A stretch of 64,000 nucleotides of DNA, taken from contig NBNI01000007.1 in the NCBI GenBank assembly GCA_004379135.1, forward strand, positions 1,165,501 to 1,229,500. Reading direction: 5' to 3'. The translations under genes were made by a program, and so were the position numbers. The number at the start of each line of letters is the position of its first letter. Position 1 is the first letter of the stretch. This document shows positions 57,094 to 64,000 of the stretch, in pieces. The DNA is from Acidimicrobiales bacterium mtb01. Lineage in GTDB: Bacteria; Actinomycetota; Acidimicrobiia; Acidimicrobiales; Ilumatobacteraceae. The notes beneath the pieces were generated by a model. It was not told the origin of the DNA. It was given only the letters and a program-made list of their open reading frames with translations, and did not search any database.

Positions 57094-58002
57094 ATGGGAC
57101 GCATGCTTTCCGACGAGCAGATCGAGCGATACGAGCGCGACGGCTTCCTGGTGGTCCCCGATTTCGTGAGCCGCGAGGTGTGCGCACGGGTGAAGGCGCG
57201 AGCCGAGCGAATTCTCGAGTCGTTCGACGCCGACGCCAACCGCAGCGTGTTCACCACCAACGAGCAGGAGCGTCACGCCGACGAGCAGTTCATGGCCTCG
57301 GCCAACGGGGTGCACTGCTTCTTCGAGGAGGAGGCCTTCGATGCCGACGGTCGGCTCGGACAACCCAAGGAACTGAGCGTCAACAAGATCGGTCACGCCC
57401 TGCACGATCTCGACGAAGTTTTCGAGGAGTTTTCGTATTCCCCCGCCCTCGCCGACGTGGCGGCCGACATCGGACTCGCCGATGCGCTCGCGTTGCAGAG
57501 CATGTACATCTGCAAGCAGCCCTTCATCGGTGGCGAGGTCGGTTGCCACCAGGACGCCACGTTCCTCTACACCGACCCCATCACGGTGACGGGTTTCTGG
57601 TTCGCACTCGAGGACGCGACTCTGGAGAACGGATGCCTCTGGGCGCAGCCGGGTGGACACCGCACCACGCTGCGCAAGACGTACCGCCGACTCGGAACGA
57701 ACGATGGTCAGAGCAATGGTGACGGCGACGGTGCCGAGTTCGTCGAGCACGATCCGCGTCCGCTTCCAGCACCGGGTGACGGACTCGTGCCGCTCGAAGT
57801 CAGCGCCGGCACCCTCGTGATCCTGCACGGCCTCCTGCCCCACTGGAGCGACGTCAACCGCAGCGGCAAGAGCCGCCACGCCTATTCGCTGCACTGCATC
57901 GCCGAATCGGCCGACTATCCGGCCTGGAACTGGCTGCAGCGATCCCCCGATCTCCCCCTGCGTCGCCTCGACGGCCACGCGCGAACGAAGGCCCCCGCAT
58001 GA
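57094..58002 (+). CDS. PhyH-family Fe(II)/2-oxoglutarate dioxygenase
   Basis: Phytanoyl-CoA-dioxygenase-fold protein of 302 residues. Iron ligands are visible: His152-x-Asp154 in GCHQDATFLY and His250 in GLLPHWSDVN, with the Arg that binds 2-oxoglutarate in KSRHAYSLH. The N-terminal helix YERDGFLVVPDFVSREVCAR is typical. The close eukaryotic relative in mind is PHYHD1, whose substrate is not settled. Its stop overlaps the adenosine deaminase start as ATGA, so the two enzymes are made together. Confidence 0.92.
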   Translation: MGRMLSDEQIERYERDGFLVVPDFVSREVCARVKARAERILESFDADANRSVFTTNEQERHADEQFMASANGVHCFFEEEAFDADGRLGQPKELSVNKIGHALHDLDEVFEEFSYSPALADVAADIGLADALALQSMYICKQPFIGGEVGCHQDATFLYTDPITVTGFWFALEDATLENGCLWAQPGGHRTTLRKTYRRLGTNDGQSNGDGDGAEFVEHDPRPLPAPGDGLVPLEVSAGTLVILHGLLPHWSDVNRSGKSRHAYSLHCIAESADYPAWNWLQRSPDLPLRRLDGHARTKAPA

Positions 58003-59090
58003 GCAACAACGTCGCCGATTTCGTCAAGTACCCGAAGGTTCTCCTTCACGATCACCTCGATGGTGGAGTGCGTCCGCAGACCGTCGTCGAACTGGCCGCC
58101 GAGTACGGATACAAGGGTCTGCCCACCACCGATGTCAGCGATCTGGCCAAGTGGTTCCATCGCGGGGCCAAGCGCAACGACCTCGTGCTGTACCTCGAGA
58201 CGTTCGCCCACACCGTGGGAGTGATGCAGGACCGTGACGCGATCGAACGCGTCTCGTACGAGTGCGCGCGCGATCTGGCCGACGACGGCGTGGTGTACGC
58301 CGAGGTACGCATGGCACCCGAACTGTGCACCGAGAAGGGTCTCACGCTCGACGAGGTGATGAAAGCGATCGTCGACGGTTTCCGACGCGGCTCGGCCGGA
58401 ACCGACCTCACGATCTACGCGATCTGCTCGGCGATGCGCACGGCCGCCCGCAGTCTCGAGATCGCCGAGCTGGCGGTTCGCTGGCGCGACGAAGGCGTGG
58501 TGGGTTTCGACATCGCGGGTGCCGAGGCCGGCTATCCGCCCACGCGTCACCTCGAGGCGTTCAACCACGTGCAGCGGGAGAACTTCCACACCACGATCCA
58601 CGCGGGCGAAGCGTTCGGTCTGCCGAGCATCTGGGAAGCGGTGCAGTTGTGCGGTGCCGAGCGGCTCGGCCACGGCGTGCGCATCGTCGACGACATCACC
58701 GGCGAGCCCGGCAACGAGCAACTCGGTCGCCTCGCCGCCTTCGTACGCGACCGCCGCATTCCGCTCGAACTGTGCCCCACCAGCAACGTGAACACCGGCG
58801 TGTGCCCGTCGATCGCCGAGCACCCCATCGGCATGCTCCGGCGCCTCCGCTTCCGCGTGACGGTCAACACCGACAACCGACTCATGAGCAACACGAGCAT
58901 GTCGAAGGAATTCGCGCAGCTGTCGGAGGCCTTCGGCTGGGGAGTCGACGATTTCGAGTGGCTCACGGTGAACGCCATGAAGAGCGCGTTCGCCCCGTTC
59001 CCCGAGCGACTGCGGATCATCAGCGGGCTCATCAAGCCCCGGTACGCCCTGTCCCGAGCCGAGCAGACATTGGGAGCCACCACCCGCTGA
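57999..59090 (+). CDS. add: adenosine deaminase
   Basis: Hydrolytic deamination of adenosine to inosine, 363 residues. Zinc and catalytic residues: His17 and His19 in LLHDHLDGG, His201 and Glu204 in TIHAGEAFG, His in RLGHGVRI and Asp292 in VNTDNRLMS. PTSNVNTGVCPS near the C-terminus is also typical. ATGA overlap with the dioxygenase. The gene is part of the nucleoside salvage locus (importer upstream, upp downstream). Adenine-type specificity is assumed but adenine deaminases of similar fold exist. Confidence 0.94.
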   Translation: MSNNVADFVKYPKVLLHDHLDGGVRPQTVVELAAEYGYKGLPTTDVSDLAKWFHRGAKRNDLVLYLETFAHTVGVMQDRDAIERVSYECARDLADDGVVYAEVRMAPELCTEKGLTLDEVMKAIVDGFRRGSAGTDLTIYAICSAMRTAARSLEIAELAVRWRDEGVVGFDIAGAEAGYPPTRHLEAFNHVQRENFHTTIHAGEAFGLPSIWEAVQLCGAERLGHGVRIVDDITGEPGNEQLGRLAAFVRDRRIPLELCPTSNVNTGVCPSIAEHPIGMLRRLRFRVTVNTDNRLMSNTSMSKEFAQLSEAFGWGVDDFEWLTVNAMKSAFAPFPERLRIISGLIKPRYALSRAEQTLGATTR

Positions 59091-59107
59091 TCTGGAACAA
59101 TGGGCGC

Positions 59108-59743
59108 ATGCCCGTTGAAGTCCACGTCGTCGACCACCCGCTCATCGCCGATTCGCTCACGCGTATCCGTGATGCCAGTACCCCGAACGCACTGTTCCGC
59201 CAGGAGCTCGAGCGTGTGGGCATCCTGCTGCTGGCCGAGGCCACTCGCGACCTGGCCACCAAGGCCGTGCGCGTGCGCACTCCGCTCACCGAAACCGACG
59301 GACGCGCCCTGGCGAGCCAGCCGGTGGTCATTCCGGTGCTTCGGGCCGGCCTCGGTTTCGTGCACGCGGCCCAGGAACTCATGCCCAATGCCGACGTGGG
59401 ATTCGTGGGCATCAGTCGTGACGAGCACACGTTCCAGCCCAAGCCGTACGTGAACAAGTTGCCCGAGTCGCTGGCCGGTCGAACCTGCATCGTGCTCGAT
59501 CCGATGCTGGCCACCGGCGGATCGCTCGCTCATGCCGTCGAGCTTCTGCTCGAACGTCACGCGACCGGTCCGATCATCGTGGTGTGCGTGCTGGCGGCGC
59601 CGGAGGGAATCGAGTTCCTTCGCAAACAGGGTTCGAATCTCGTGATCTACACCGCGTCGGTCGACGAACGGCTGAATGAGAACGCGTTCATCGTGCCGGG
59701 ACTGGGCGACGCCGGCGACCGCCAATTCGGCGCCCCCCACTGA
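59108..59743 (+). CDS. upp: uracil phosphoribosyltransferase
   Basis: Makes UMP from uracil and PRPP, 211 residues from ATG 59108. The PRPP loop reads CIVLDPMLATGGSLAHAVEL, the substrate loop YTASVDERLNENAFIVPGLGD and the start PVEVHVVDHPLIADSLTRIR are standard. GISRDEHTFQPKPYVNKLP is the flexible hood. Follows the deaminase after 17 bases. Confidence 0.96.
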   Translation: MPVEVHVVDHPLIADSLTRIRDASTPNALFRQELERVGILLLAEATRDLATKAVRVRTPLTETDGRALASQPVVIPVLRAGLGFVHAAQELMPNADVGFVGISRDEHTFQPKPYVNKLPESLAGRTCIVLDPMLATGGSLAHAVELLLERHATGPIIVVCVLAAPEGIEFLRKQGSNLVIYTASVDERLNENAFIVPGLGDAGDRQFGAPH

Positions 59744-59765
59744 CCGTCTCCTCTCCCTGCCCTCA

Positions 59766-59869
59766 TGGGCGCGAAACCGTGCCACTTCTGGCATGTTTCT
59801 CGCCCAACCACGCCGGACCCGGTGGTCATGGGCGTCAGACCTGCCACTTTTGGCACGGTTTCGCGCCCA
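59766..59869. repeat. paired palindromic units between upp and the oxidoreductase gene
   Basis: Outer arms of 19 bases (59766-59784 and 59851-59869) are exact inverted repeats. Each half is a 41-base unit (59766-59806 and 59829-59869) beginning TGGGCG and ending CGCCCA that folds on itself through TGCCA...TGGCA; the second is an inverted, diverged copy of the first. The spacer ACCACGCCGGACCCGGTGGT can also pair. Looks like a REP-type or MITE-like bipartite element, or a terminator for upp; different in sequence from the element at 22602. Confidence 0.8.
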
Positions 59870-59888
59870 ATGTCGTACGGTTTCGGGG

Positions 59889-60869
59889 ATGCGCGCCGTG
59901 GTCTGTCGTCAGTTCGGGCCCCTCGACGATCTCGTCATCGAGGATCGCCCCTCACCCGATCTGTTCCCCTCCTGCGTCCGGGTCGCCGTCAACGCCTGTG
60001 GCGTCAACTTCGTCGACGGACTCTTCGTGCAGGGCAAGTACCAGATCAAACCACCCACACCGTTCGTCCCGGGTATGGAAGTGGTCGGCCGCATCACCGA
60101 GATCGCGTCAGACGTCGCCGACCCCAACCTCTCGATCGGAACCCGCGTGTTCGCCAACGTGGGCCTGGGCGGATTTGCGAGCGAAGTCGTGGTGGCGGCC
60201 AAGCGCGTGATGGTGCTGCCCGACAACCTCTCCGATGGTCAGGCCGCCACGTTCATGCAGAGTTATCTCACCGCGTGGTTCGCGCTCGTCGAACGAGCGC
60301 GCGTGGAAGCCGGAAAGTGGCTCCTCGTGATCGGTGCCGGCAGCGGCGTGGGCCTCGGTGCCGTCGACGTGGGCCACGCCCTCGGTCTGCGCGTCATCGC
60401 CGTCGCGTCGTCCGACGAGAAGCGACGCCTGGCCACCGAACGCGGTGCCGACGCCGTGATCGATTCCCGACTCACCGCCGATCAGATCAAGGAGAAGGCC
60501 AAGGAGATCTCGGGCGGCGGAGTCGACTACATCTACGACCCGGTGGGCGGTGAACTCGGGGAAACCTCGCTGCGCGCCCTCACCGACGACGGCCAGTACC
60601 TCGTGATCGGATTCGTCGGCGGAATCCCCCGGCTTCCGGCCAATCAAGTGCTGCTGCGAAATCGCCGCGTCACCGGTGTCGATTGGGGCGGCTGGGCCGG
60701 CAAGAACCCGGGCCTGAACGATCGCATGCTCGCGCAGGTGCTCGATCTCATCGCGCAGGGTCGGCTCCGGCCGGTCGAACCCGTCACCTACGCGCTCGGC
60801 GACGCCGCCCGCGCACTGCACGATCTCGAGGATCGCAAGGTCGCCGGCAAGATCGCGTTGATTCCGTAG
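59889..60869 (+). CDS. zinc-free quinone oxidoreductase-like protein (MDR family)
   Basis: Medium-chain reductase of 326 residues, no catalytic-zinc cysteines, like NADPH:quinone reductase. GroES-like N-terminal part (GVNFVDGLFVQGKYQIKPPT, PFVPGMEVVGRI) and Rossmann part with LVIGAGSGVGLGAVDVGHAL and the end GDAARALHDLEDRKVAGKIA. ATG 59889 is directly after the palindromic element. Substrate unknown. Not obviously tied to the nucleoside genes. Confidence 0.92.
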   Translation: MRAVVCRQFGPLDDLVIEDRPSPDLFPSCVRVAVNACGVNFVDGLFVQGKYQIKPPTPFVPGMEVVGRITEIASDVADPNLSIGTRVFANVGLGGFASEVVVAAKRVMVLPDNLSDGQAATFMQSYLTAWFALVERARVEAGKWLLVIGAGSGVGLGAVDVGHALGLRVIAVASSDEKRRLATERGADAVIDSRLTADQIKEKAKEISGGGVDYIYDPVGGELGETSLRALTDDGQYLVIGFVGGIPRLPANQVLLRNRRVTGVDWGGWAGKNPGLNDRMLAQVLDLIAQGRLRPVEPVTYALGDAARALHDLEDRKVAGKIALIP

Positions 60870-60883
60870 GACACCGAACCTCC

Positions 60884-61489
60884 ATGCGCATGCTGTTCCC
60901 GTCGCCCCGCGAGGTGACGATTCCCGAGGCCTACGACGGATCGCACCGTCGCGCCCACACCGACCGTCCATGGATCGTGATGTCGATGATCTCCACGGCG
61001 GACGGCGCAATCGCACTCGAAGGTTCGTCGGCTTTGCTGGGTGGACCAGCCGATCGCGACGTCTTCCTCTTCATGCATCGCTCGGCCGACACCGTGTTCG
61101 TGGGAGCCGAGACGGTCCGGGCCGACAACTATTCACCACTGCCCCCGAATCAGCGCCTCGTCGTCATGTCATCGAGCGGCGACCTCGGTCGTAACTCCGA
61201 GGCCCTGCTGGCTGCTCCCAACACCCGAGTGGTCGCCGGCGACGTGCGCGACGTCGTCACCACGCTCGAGGGGAACGTGTGCGTGCTCGAGGGCGGGCCC
61301 ACTCTCAACGGACAGATGCTCGCGGCCGACCTGGTGGACGAGGTGTGCCTCACGATCGCACCTCGATTCATCGCCGGACGCAGCGATCGCGCGGCCGAAG
61401 GAGCGTGGGCCATGCGCGAACCCTGGCACCTCGCGCACGTGTGCAAGGACGACGGCTTCGTGTTCCTCCGCTATCTGCGCACCGCCTGA
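60884..61489 (+). CDS. RibD C-terminal-domain (DHFR-fold) reductase
   Basis: 201 residues with the dihydrofolate-reductase-like fold of the RibD C-terminal domain: PWIVMSMISTADGAIALEG, DRDVFLFMHRSADTVFVGAE and CVLEGGPTLNGQMLAADLVD (the NADPH-binding loop). Such stand-alone proteins in actinomycetes reduce a ribosylamino-pyrimidine or other pterin-like compound; exact substrate unknown. It starts 14 bases after the oxidoreductase stop. Confidence 0.9.
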   Translation: MRMLFPSPREVTIPEAYDGSHRRAHTDRPWIVMSMISTADGAIALEGSSALLGGPADRDVFLFMHRSADTVFVGAETVRADNYSPLPPNQRLVVMSSSGDLGRNSEALLAAPNTRVVAGDVRDVVTTLEGNVCVLEGGPTLNGQMLAADLVDEVCLTIAPRFIAGRSDRAAEGAWAMREPWHLAHVCKDDGFVFLRYLRTA

Positions 61490-61531
61490 GCGCGCCGCGT
61501 CACCGCGTCGACGACGACGTCGACGACGTGC

Positions 61532-62407
61532 CTACGGCGCCCCGAAACGGAGCAACGACTTCACCGGCGGCCGCACCATCACATTGAGTTCGACGTCGTC
61601 ACCACTCTTGCGGCGCAGGGTCGGCACGGCCTCGGCGAAAGACGGAGCATCGGGAACGCGCGCGAGCAAGGTGGCCGCCACTTCGGCGGCCTGGATGGCG
61701 AGGGTCTCGAGTTTGTGGTGGCGATGCAGCCGCACGCCCAGATCGACTTGCCCGAGACTCTCGATCCCGAACTCGCGATACATGTCGATCAGCAGGCCGA
61801 TCTCCACGCCCCATCCTGTCGCGAACGGCACCGCTTCGAGCATCGTGCGCCGACCCGCGTATTCGCCGGCCAAGGGTTGCTGCATTTCGGCGATTTCGGG
61901 GAAGAACAACGACAACAGCGGACGCGCGACGAGTTCGGTCGTGCGACCTCCCCCACCCAGGTGCGAGGGCCGGTCGTAGCTCGCCTTCACGAGTCCGAGG
62001 TGATCGTCGAGCAGCAGCGGGATCACGAGACGGATGATCCAGTCGGGCGTGAAACTCGTGATGTCCCCGTCGCACCACACCACGATGTCGCCCTTCGAGG
62101 CCACCAGGCTGGCCCACAGCGCGTTGCCCTTGCCGTGGGCGCTGCCGTGGAAGAAGTGCACGTAATCGACGGGCACGACCGTCGCCCCGGCCTCGCTGGC
62201 CACCACGGACGTACCGTCGGTCGAGCCGTCGTCGAGAACGATCAGTTCGTCGACGAGAGTTCCGACGAGCGCATCGTCGATCATGCGCACGAGGTCGCCG
62301 ATCGTCTCGGCTTCGTTGCGACACGGGATGCACACCGACACCGAGACGCCATTCTTCAGAGCCATCGCGGTGGACAAGTCCCAACCGGTCGGATCGAAAG
62401 TCTTCAT
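61532..62407 (-). CDS. gpgS: glucosyl-3-phosphoglycerate synthase
   Basis: GT-A glycosyltransferase that transfers glucose to 3-phosphoglycerate, first step to glucosylglycerate and, in mycobacteria, methylglucose lipopolysaccharide. 291 residues. Metal motif VWCDGDITSFTPDW, the nucleotide loop VSVCIPCRNEAETIGDL and IVLDDGSTDGTS are visible, and the later part PLAGEYAGRRTMLEAVPFAT matches GpgS and not a general dolichyl-phosphate mannosyltransferase. The assignment is strengthened by the divergent FolP2-like gene, its constant neighbour in mycobacteria. Confidence 0.9.
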   Translation of the reverse strand: MKTFDPTGWDLSTAMALKNGVSVSVCIPCRNEAETIGDLVRMIDDALVGTLVDELIVLDDGSTDGTSVVASEAGATVVPVDYVHFFHGSAHGKGNALWASLVASKGDIVVWCDGDITSFTPDWIIRLVIPLLLDDHLGLVKASYDRPSHLGGGGRTTELVARPLLSLFFPEIAEMQQPLAGEYAGRRTMLEAVPFATGWGVEIGLLIDMYREFGIESLGQVDLGVRLHRHHKLETLAIQAAEVAATLLARVPDAPSFAEAVPTLRRKSGDDVELNVMVRPPVKSLLRFGAP

Positions 62408-62435
62408 CGTCTCCTCACCGCCCTAGCCTGACGTC

Positions 62436-63185
62436 ATGTTCTTGTACGGCGTCGTGAACGCGTCTCCCGACTCGCTCAACACCGATTCAATAGCCACCGA
62501 CGCCGCTTCGGCTACCCGCCGCGGTGAATATCTGCTGAACCACGGGTGCCAGGGAATCGACTTGGGTGGCCAAGGATCAACCGACGCCGCCACCGTGGTG
62601 CCGTGGCAGGACGAATGGGAACGCCTGCGCGACATCGTGAAGGCGTTGGCGGCCTTCGGCGTGCCCCTCAGCATCGACTCGTGGAAGCCCGAGGTCACCC
62701 GACTGGCTCTCGAGCACGGCTGCAACGTCATCAACGCGGCCGATGGCATGCAGACCGACGAGATGTGGCGCGTGGCCGCCGACTTCCAGGTCCCGATCGT
62801 GCTTCCGTTCCTGTCGGGACCCAACCCGCGCCAGATGCAAATGGTGAAGGACGATCCGGTCGGGGTGATGATCTCGTTCTTCGACGAGCAGTTGCGCATC
62901 GCCGACCGCTACGGGCTTCGCGACCTGTGCATCCTCGATCCGGGCACCGGATTCGCACCGTCGAACTGGCCGTGGGAGGAGCGCTTCGTCTACCAGAAGC
63001 GCGTGTACTCGAGCCTGGGTGAACTGCGGCGCTTCGGCCTTCCGCTCTACATCGCGCTTCCCTGGAAGGAAACCGCTCAACACGACGAACTCCTCGAGAT
63101 CGTCCTGCGCCAACGACCCGAATACGGGCGCGCGCACTACCCCGAGAAGATCCGGCGCGTCGAGCGCGAACTCGGACTCAGTTGA
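62436..63185 (+). CDS. dihydropteroate-synthase-like protein (FolP2 type)
   Basis: TIM-barrel DHPS-like protein of 249 residues. The start LYGVVNASPDSLNTDSIAT matches the family, but pterin and sulfa loop residues are altered (IDLGGQGSTDAATVV where FolP has IGGESTRPG), and the late Lys-Arg loop is reduced. Mycobacterial FolP2 is reported to lack DHPS activity, so the same is suspected here. Only 28 bases separate it from the divergent gpgS. It overlaps the convergent FolB-FolK gene by eight bases. No second FolP is in the window. Confidence 0.88.
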   Translation: MFLYGVVNASPDSLNTDSIATDAASATRRGEYLLNHGCQGIDLGGQGSTDAATVVPWQDEWERLRDIVKALAAFGVPLSIDSWKPEVTRLALEHGCNVINAADGMQTDEMWRVAADFQVPIVLPFLSGPNPRQMQMVKDDPVGVMISFFDEQLRIADRYGLRDLCILDPGTGFAPSNWPWEERFVYQKRVYSSLGELRRFGLPLYIALPWKETAQHDELLEIVLRQRPEYGRAHYPEKIRRVERELGLS

Positions 63186-64000
63186 GCGGGCCGCGCGGGT
63201 AGACCGCATCGGGCGGAAGACTCGTCTCCCAGCCCTCGGGACACCGCTCGGGAGCGACCTCGCTCAACGGCGCCAGCACGAAACGTCGCTCGGCGTAACG
63301 CGGGTGCGGCACCGCCAGGTTTCCGCCCTTGATCACCACGTCGTCGAAGAACAGCAGGTCGAGGTCGAGCGTGCGCGGGCCCCAGTGAATGGTGCGAGCA
63401 CGGCCGGCATCGGCTTCGATCCGGTGCAACCATCGCAGCACCGCGTACGGATCCATTTCTGTTTCGATCTCGACCACCATGTTGAGATACGCACCCTGGT
63501 TCTCGGGGCCTCCGACCGGATCGGTTTCGAACACCTGCGACATCTTGCGCACCGAGGCGCCCAGACGATCGATGGCGAAGCGCAGATACGACTCGCGGTC
63601 ACCCAGGTTGGTTCCCAACGCGATGATCGCGCGGTGGGCGGTGAGCGGAGCCGAGGATGCGCGCGTGCGGTGGATGCGCACCGCCGACGACGACAGGTCC
63701 TCCGGAATCGGCGGACGCAACTTCGTGAGCGTCAGATCGACGGCGTTCACATGGGCGAACGACAACACCATGTCGGCCATGCGCTGAGCCAGCCGTTCGA
63801 GCAAGAGGTCGTTCGACTTGCGCGCCACTTCGGCGACTTGCATGCACACTTCGCCGTAGTGAACGGTCTCGGTGAGGTCGTCGCTCTGGCCCGCATCGGT
63901 GAGATCGGCGTGGATGTCGATGTCGACGCGGAGCGGTTGCGGTGCCTCGCGCTCGTGATCGAGAACACCGATGAGTGCCATCACTCGTAGGTCGTCGATG
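63178..64000 (-). CDS. dihydroneopterin aldolase-HPPK fusion (FolB-FolK), N-terminus outside window
   Basis: Two steps of folate synthesis in one frame. FolB part: from the window edge to about 120 residues, with DLRVMALIGVLDHEREAPQP at the start and LRPPIPEDLSSSAVRIHR near its end. FolK part: ALGTNLGDRESYLRFAI, GPRTLDLDLLFFDD and VPHPRYAERRFVLAPL. GTG 63984 and ATG 63981 exist, but the frame stays open to the right edge and the expected FolB N-terminus (a strand ending DLRVMALIGV) continues past them, so the true start lies beyond 64000. Confidence 0.92.
   Translation of the reverse strand, partial: IDDLRVMALIGVLDHEREAPQPLRVDIDIHADLTDAGQSDDLTETVHYGEVCMQVAEVARKSNDLLLERLAQRMADMVLSFAHVNAVDLTLTKLRPPIPEDLSSSAVRIHRTRASSAPLTAHRAIIALGTNLGDRESYLRFAIDRLGASVRKMSQVFETDPVGGPENQGAYLNMVVEIETEMDPYAVLRWLHRIEADAGRARTIHWGPRTLDLDLLFFDDVVIKGGNLAVPHPRYAERRFVLAPLSEVAPERCPEGWETSLPPDAVYPRGPLN

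Overview
The window is a dense, GC-rich bacterial chromosome segment with no gene-free stretch over 300 bases. I see no tRNA, rRNA, CRISPR array, insertion sequence or phage gene. Gene content points to Actinomycetota: an F420-type LLM oxidoreductase, a DUF501-Ppx pair, a DUF222/HNH (13E12-like) gene, glucosyl-3-phosphoglycerate synthase next to a FolP2-like protein, and a stand-alone methylmalonyl-CoA mutase large subunit. I would guess Acidimicrobiia (Ilumatobacter-like), but this is inference from gene content and not a phylogeny.

Layout. 0-5.6 kb: LysE-type exporter, ilvD, an FTR1 iron permease with a possible metal-responsive operator, acyl-CoA dehydrogenase, thioesterase, Nudix hydrolase. 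5.7-8.9 kb: MoxR ATPase, VWA protein and two XdhC-type proteins, a maturation set for molybdenum hydroxylases (CO dehydrogenase/xanthine dehydrogenase family) without the enzyme itself. 9-15.5 kb, minus strand: lpdA, a 2-oxoacid dehydrogenase E2, one open frame fusing LipB to LipA, then pirin and an M24 peptidase. 15.7-27.3 kb: membrane protein, TIGR01777 protein, FAD oxidoreductase, SRPBCC protein, methylmalonyl-CoA mutase, RidA-like protein, class II aldolase, EamA transporter, rhodanese-ThiF fusion, sirtuin, leucyl aminopeptidase, cobalamin adenosyltransferase. 27.4-42.4 kb: metH, YceI protein, a heterodimeric ABC exporter, LLM oxidoreductase, thioesterase, an overlapping amidase-MFS-CoA-transferase operon, membrane protein.

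42.5-51.3 kb: a broken DUF222-HNH gene, lipoprotein, NlpC/P60 protein, then an overlapping chain of MocA-like nucleotidyltransferase, CoxG, DUF501, Ppx and GNAT (the second CO-dehydrogenase-type accessory site), followed by two crotonase-fold proteins. 51.4-61.5 kb is a nucleoside locus: BMP-type lipoprotein, double ATPase and two permeases (importer), then QueF, a PhyH-type dioxygenase coupled to adenosine deaminase, uracil phosphoribosyltransferase, a quinone-oxidoreductase-like protein and a RibD-like reductase. 61.5-64 kb: gpgS divergent from folP2, and a FolB-FolK fusion running off the right edge.

The items most worth a second look are the LipB-LipA fusion, the two separated sets of molybdenum-hydroxylase accessory genes without catalytic subunits, two different nested-palindrome intergenic elements (22.6 and 59.8 kb), and paired hairpins inside the nucleoside transporter operon. 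Gene coupling by 4-base stop/start overlaps is very common here, so operon structure can be read with fair confidence.
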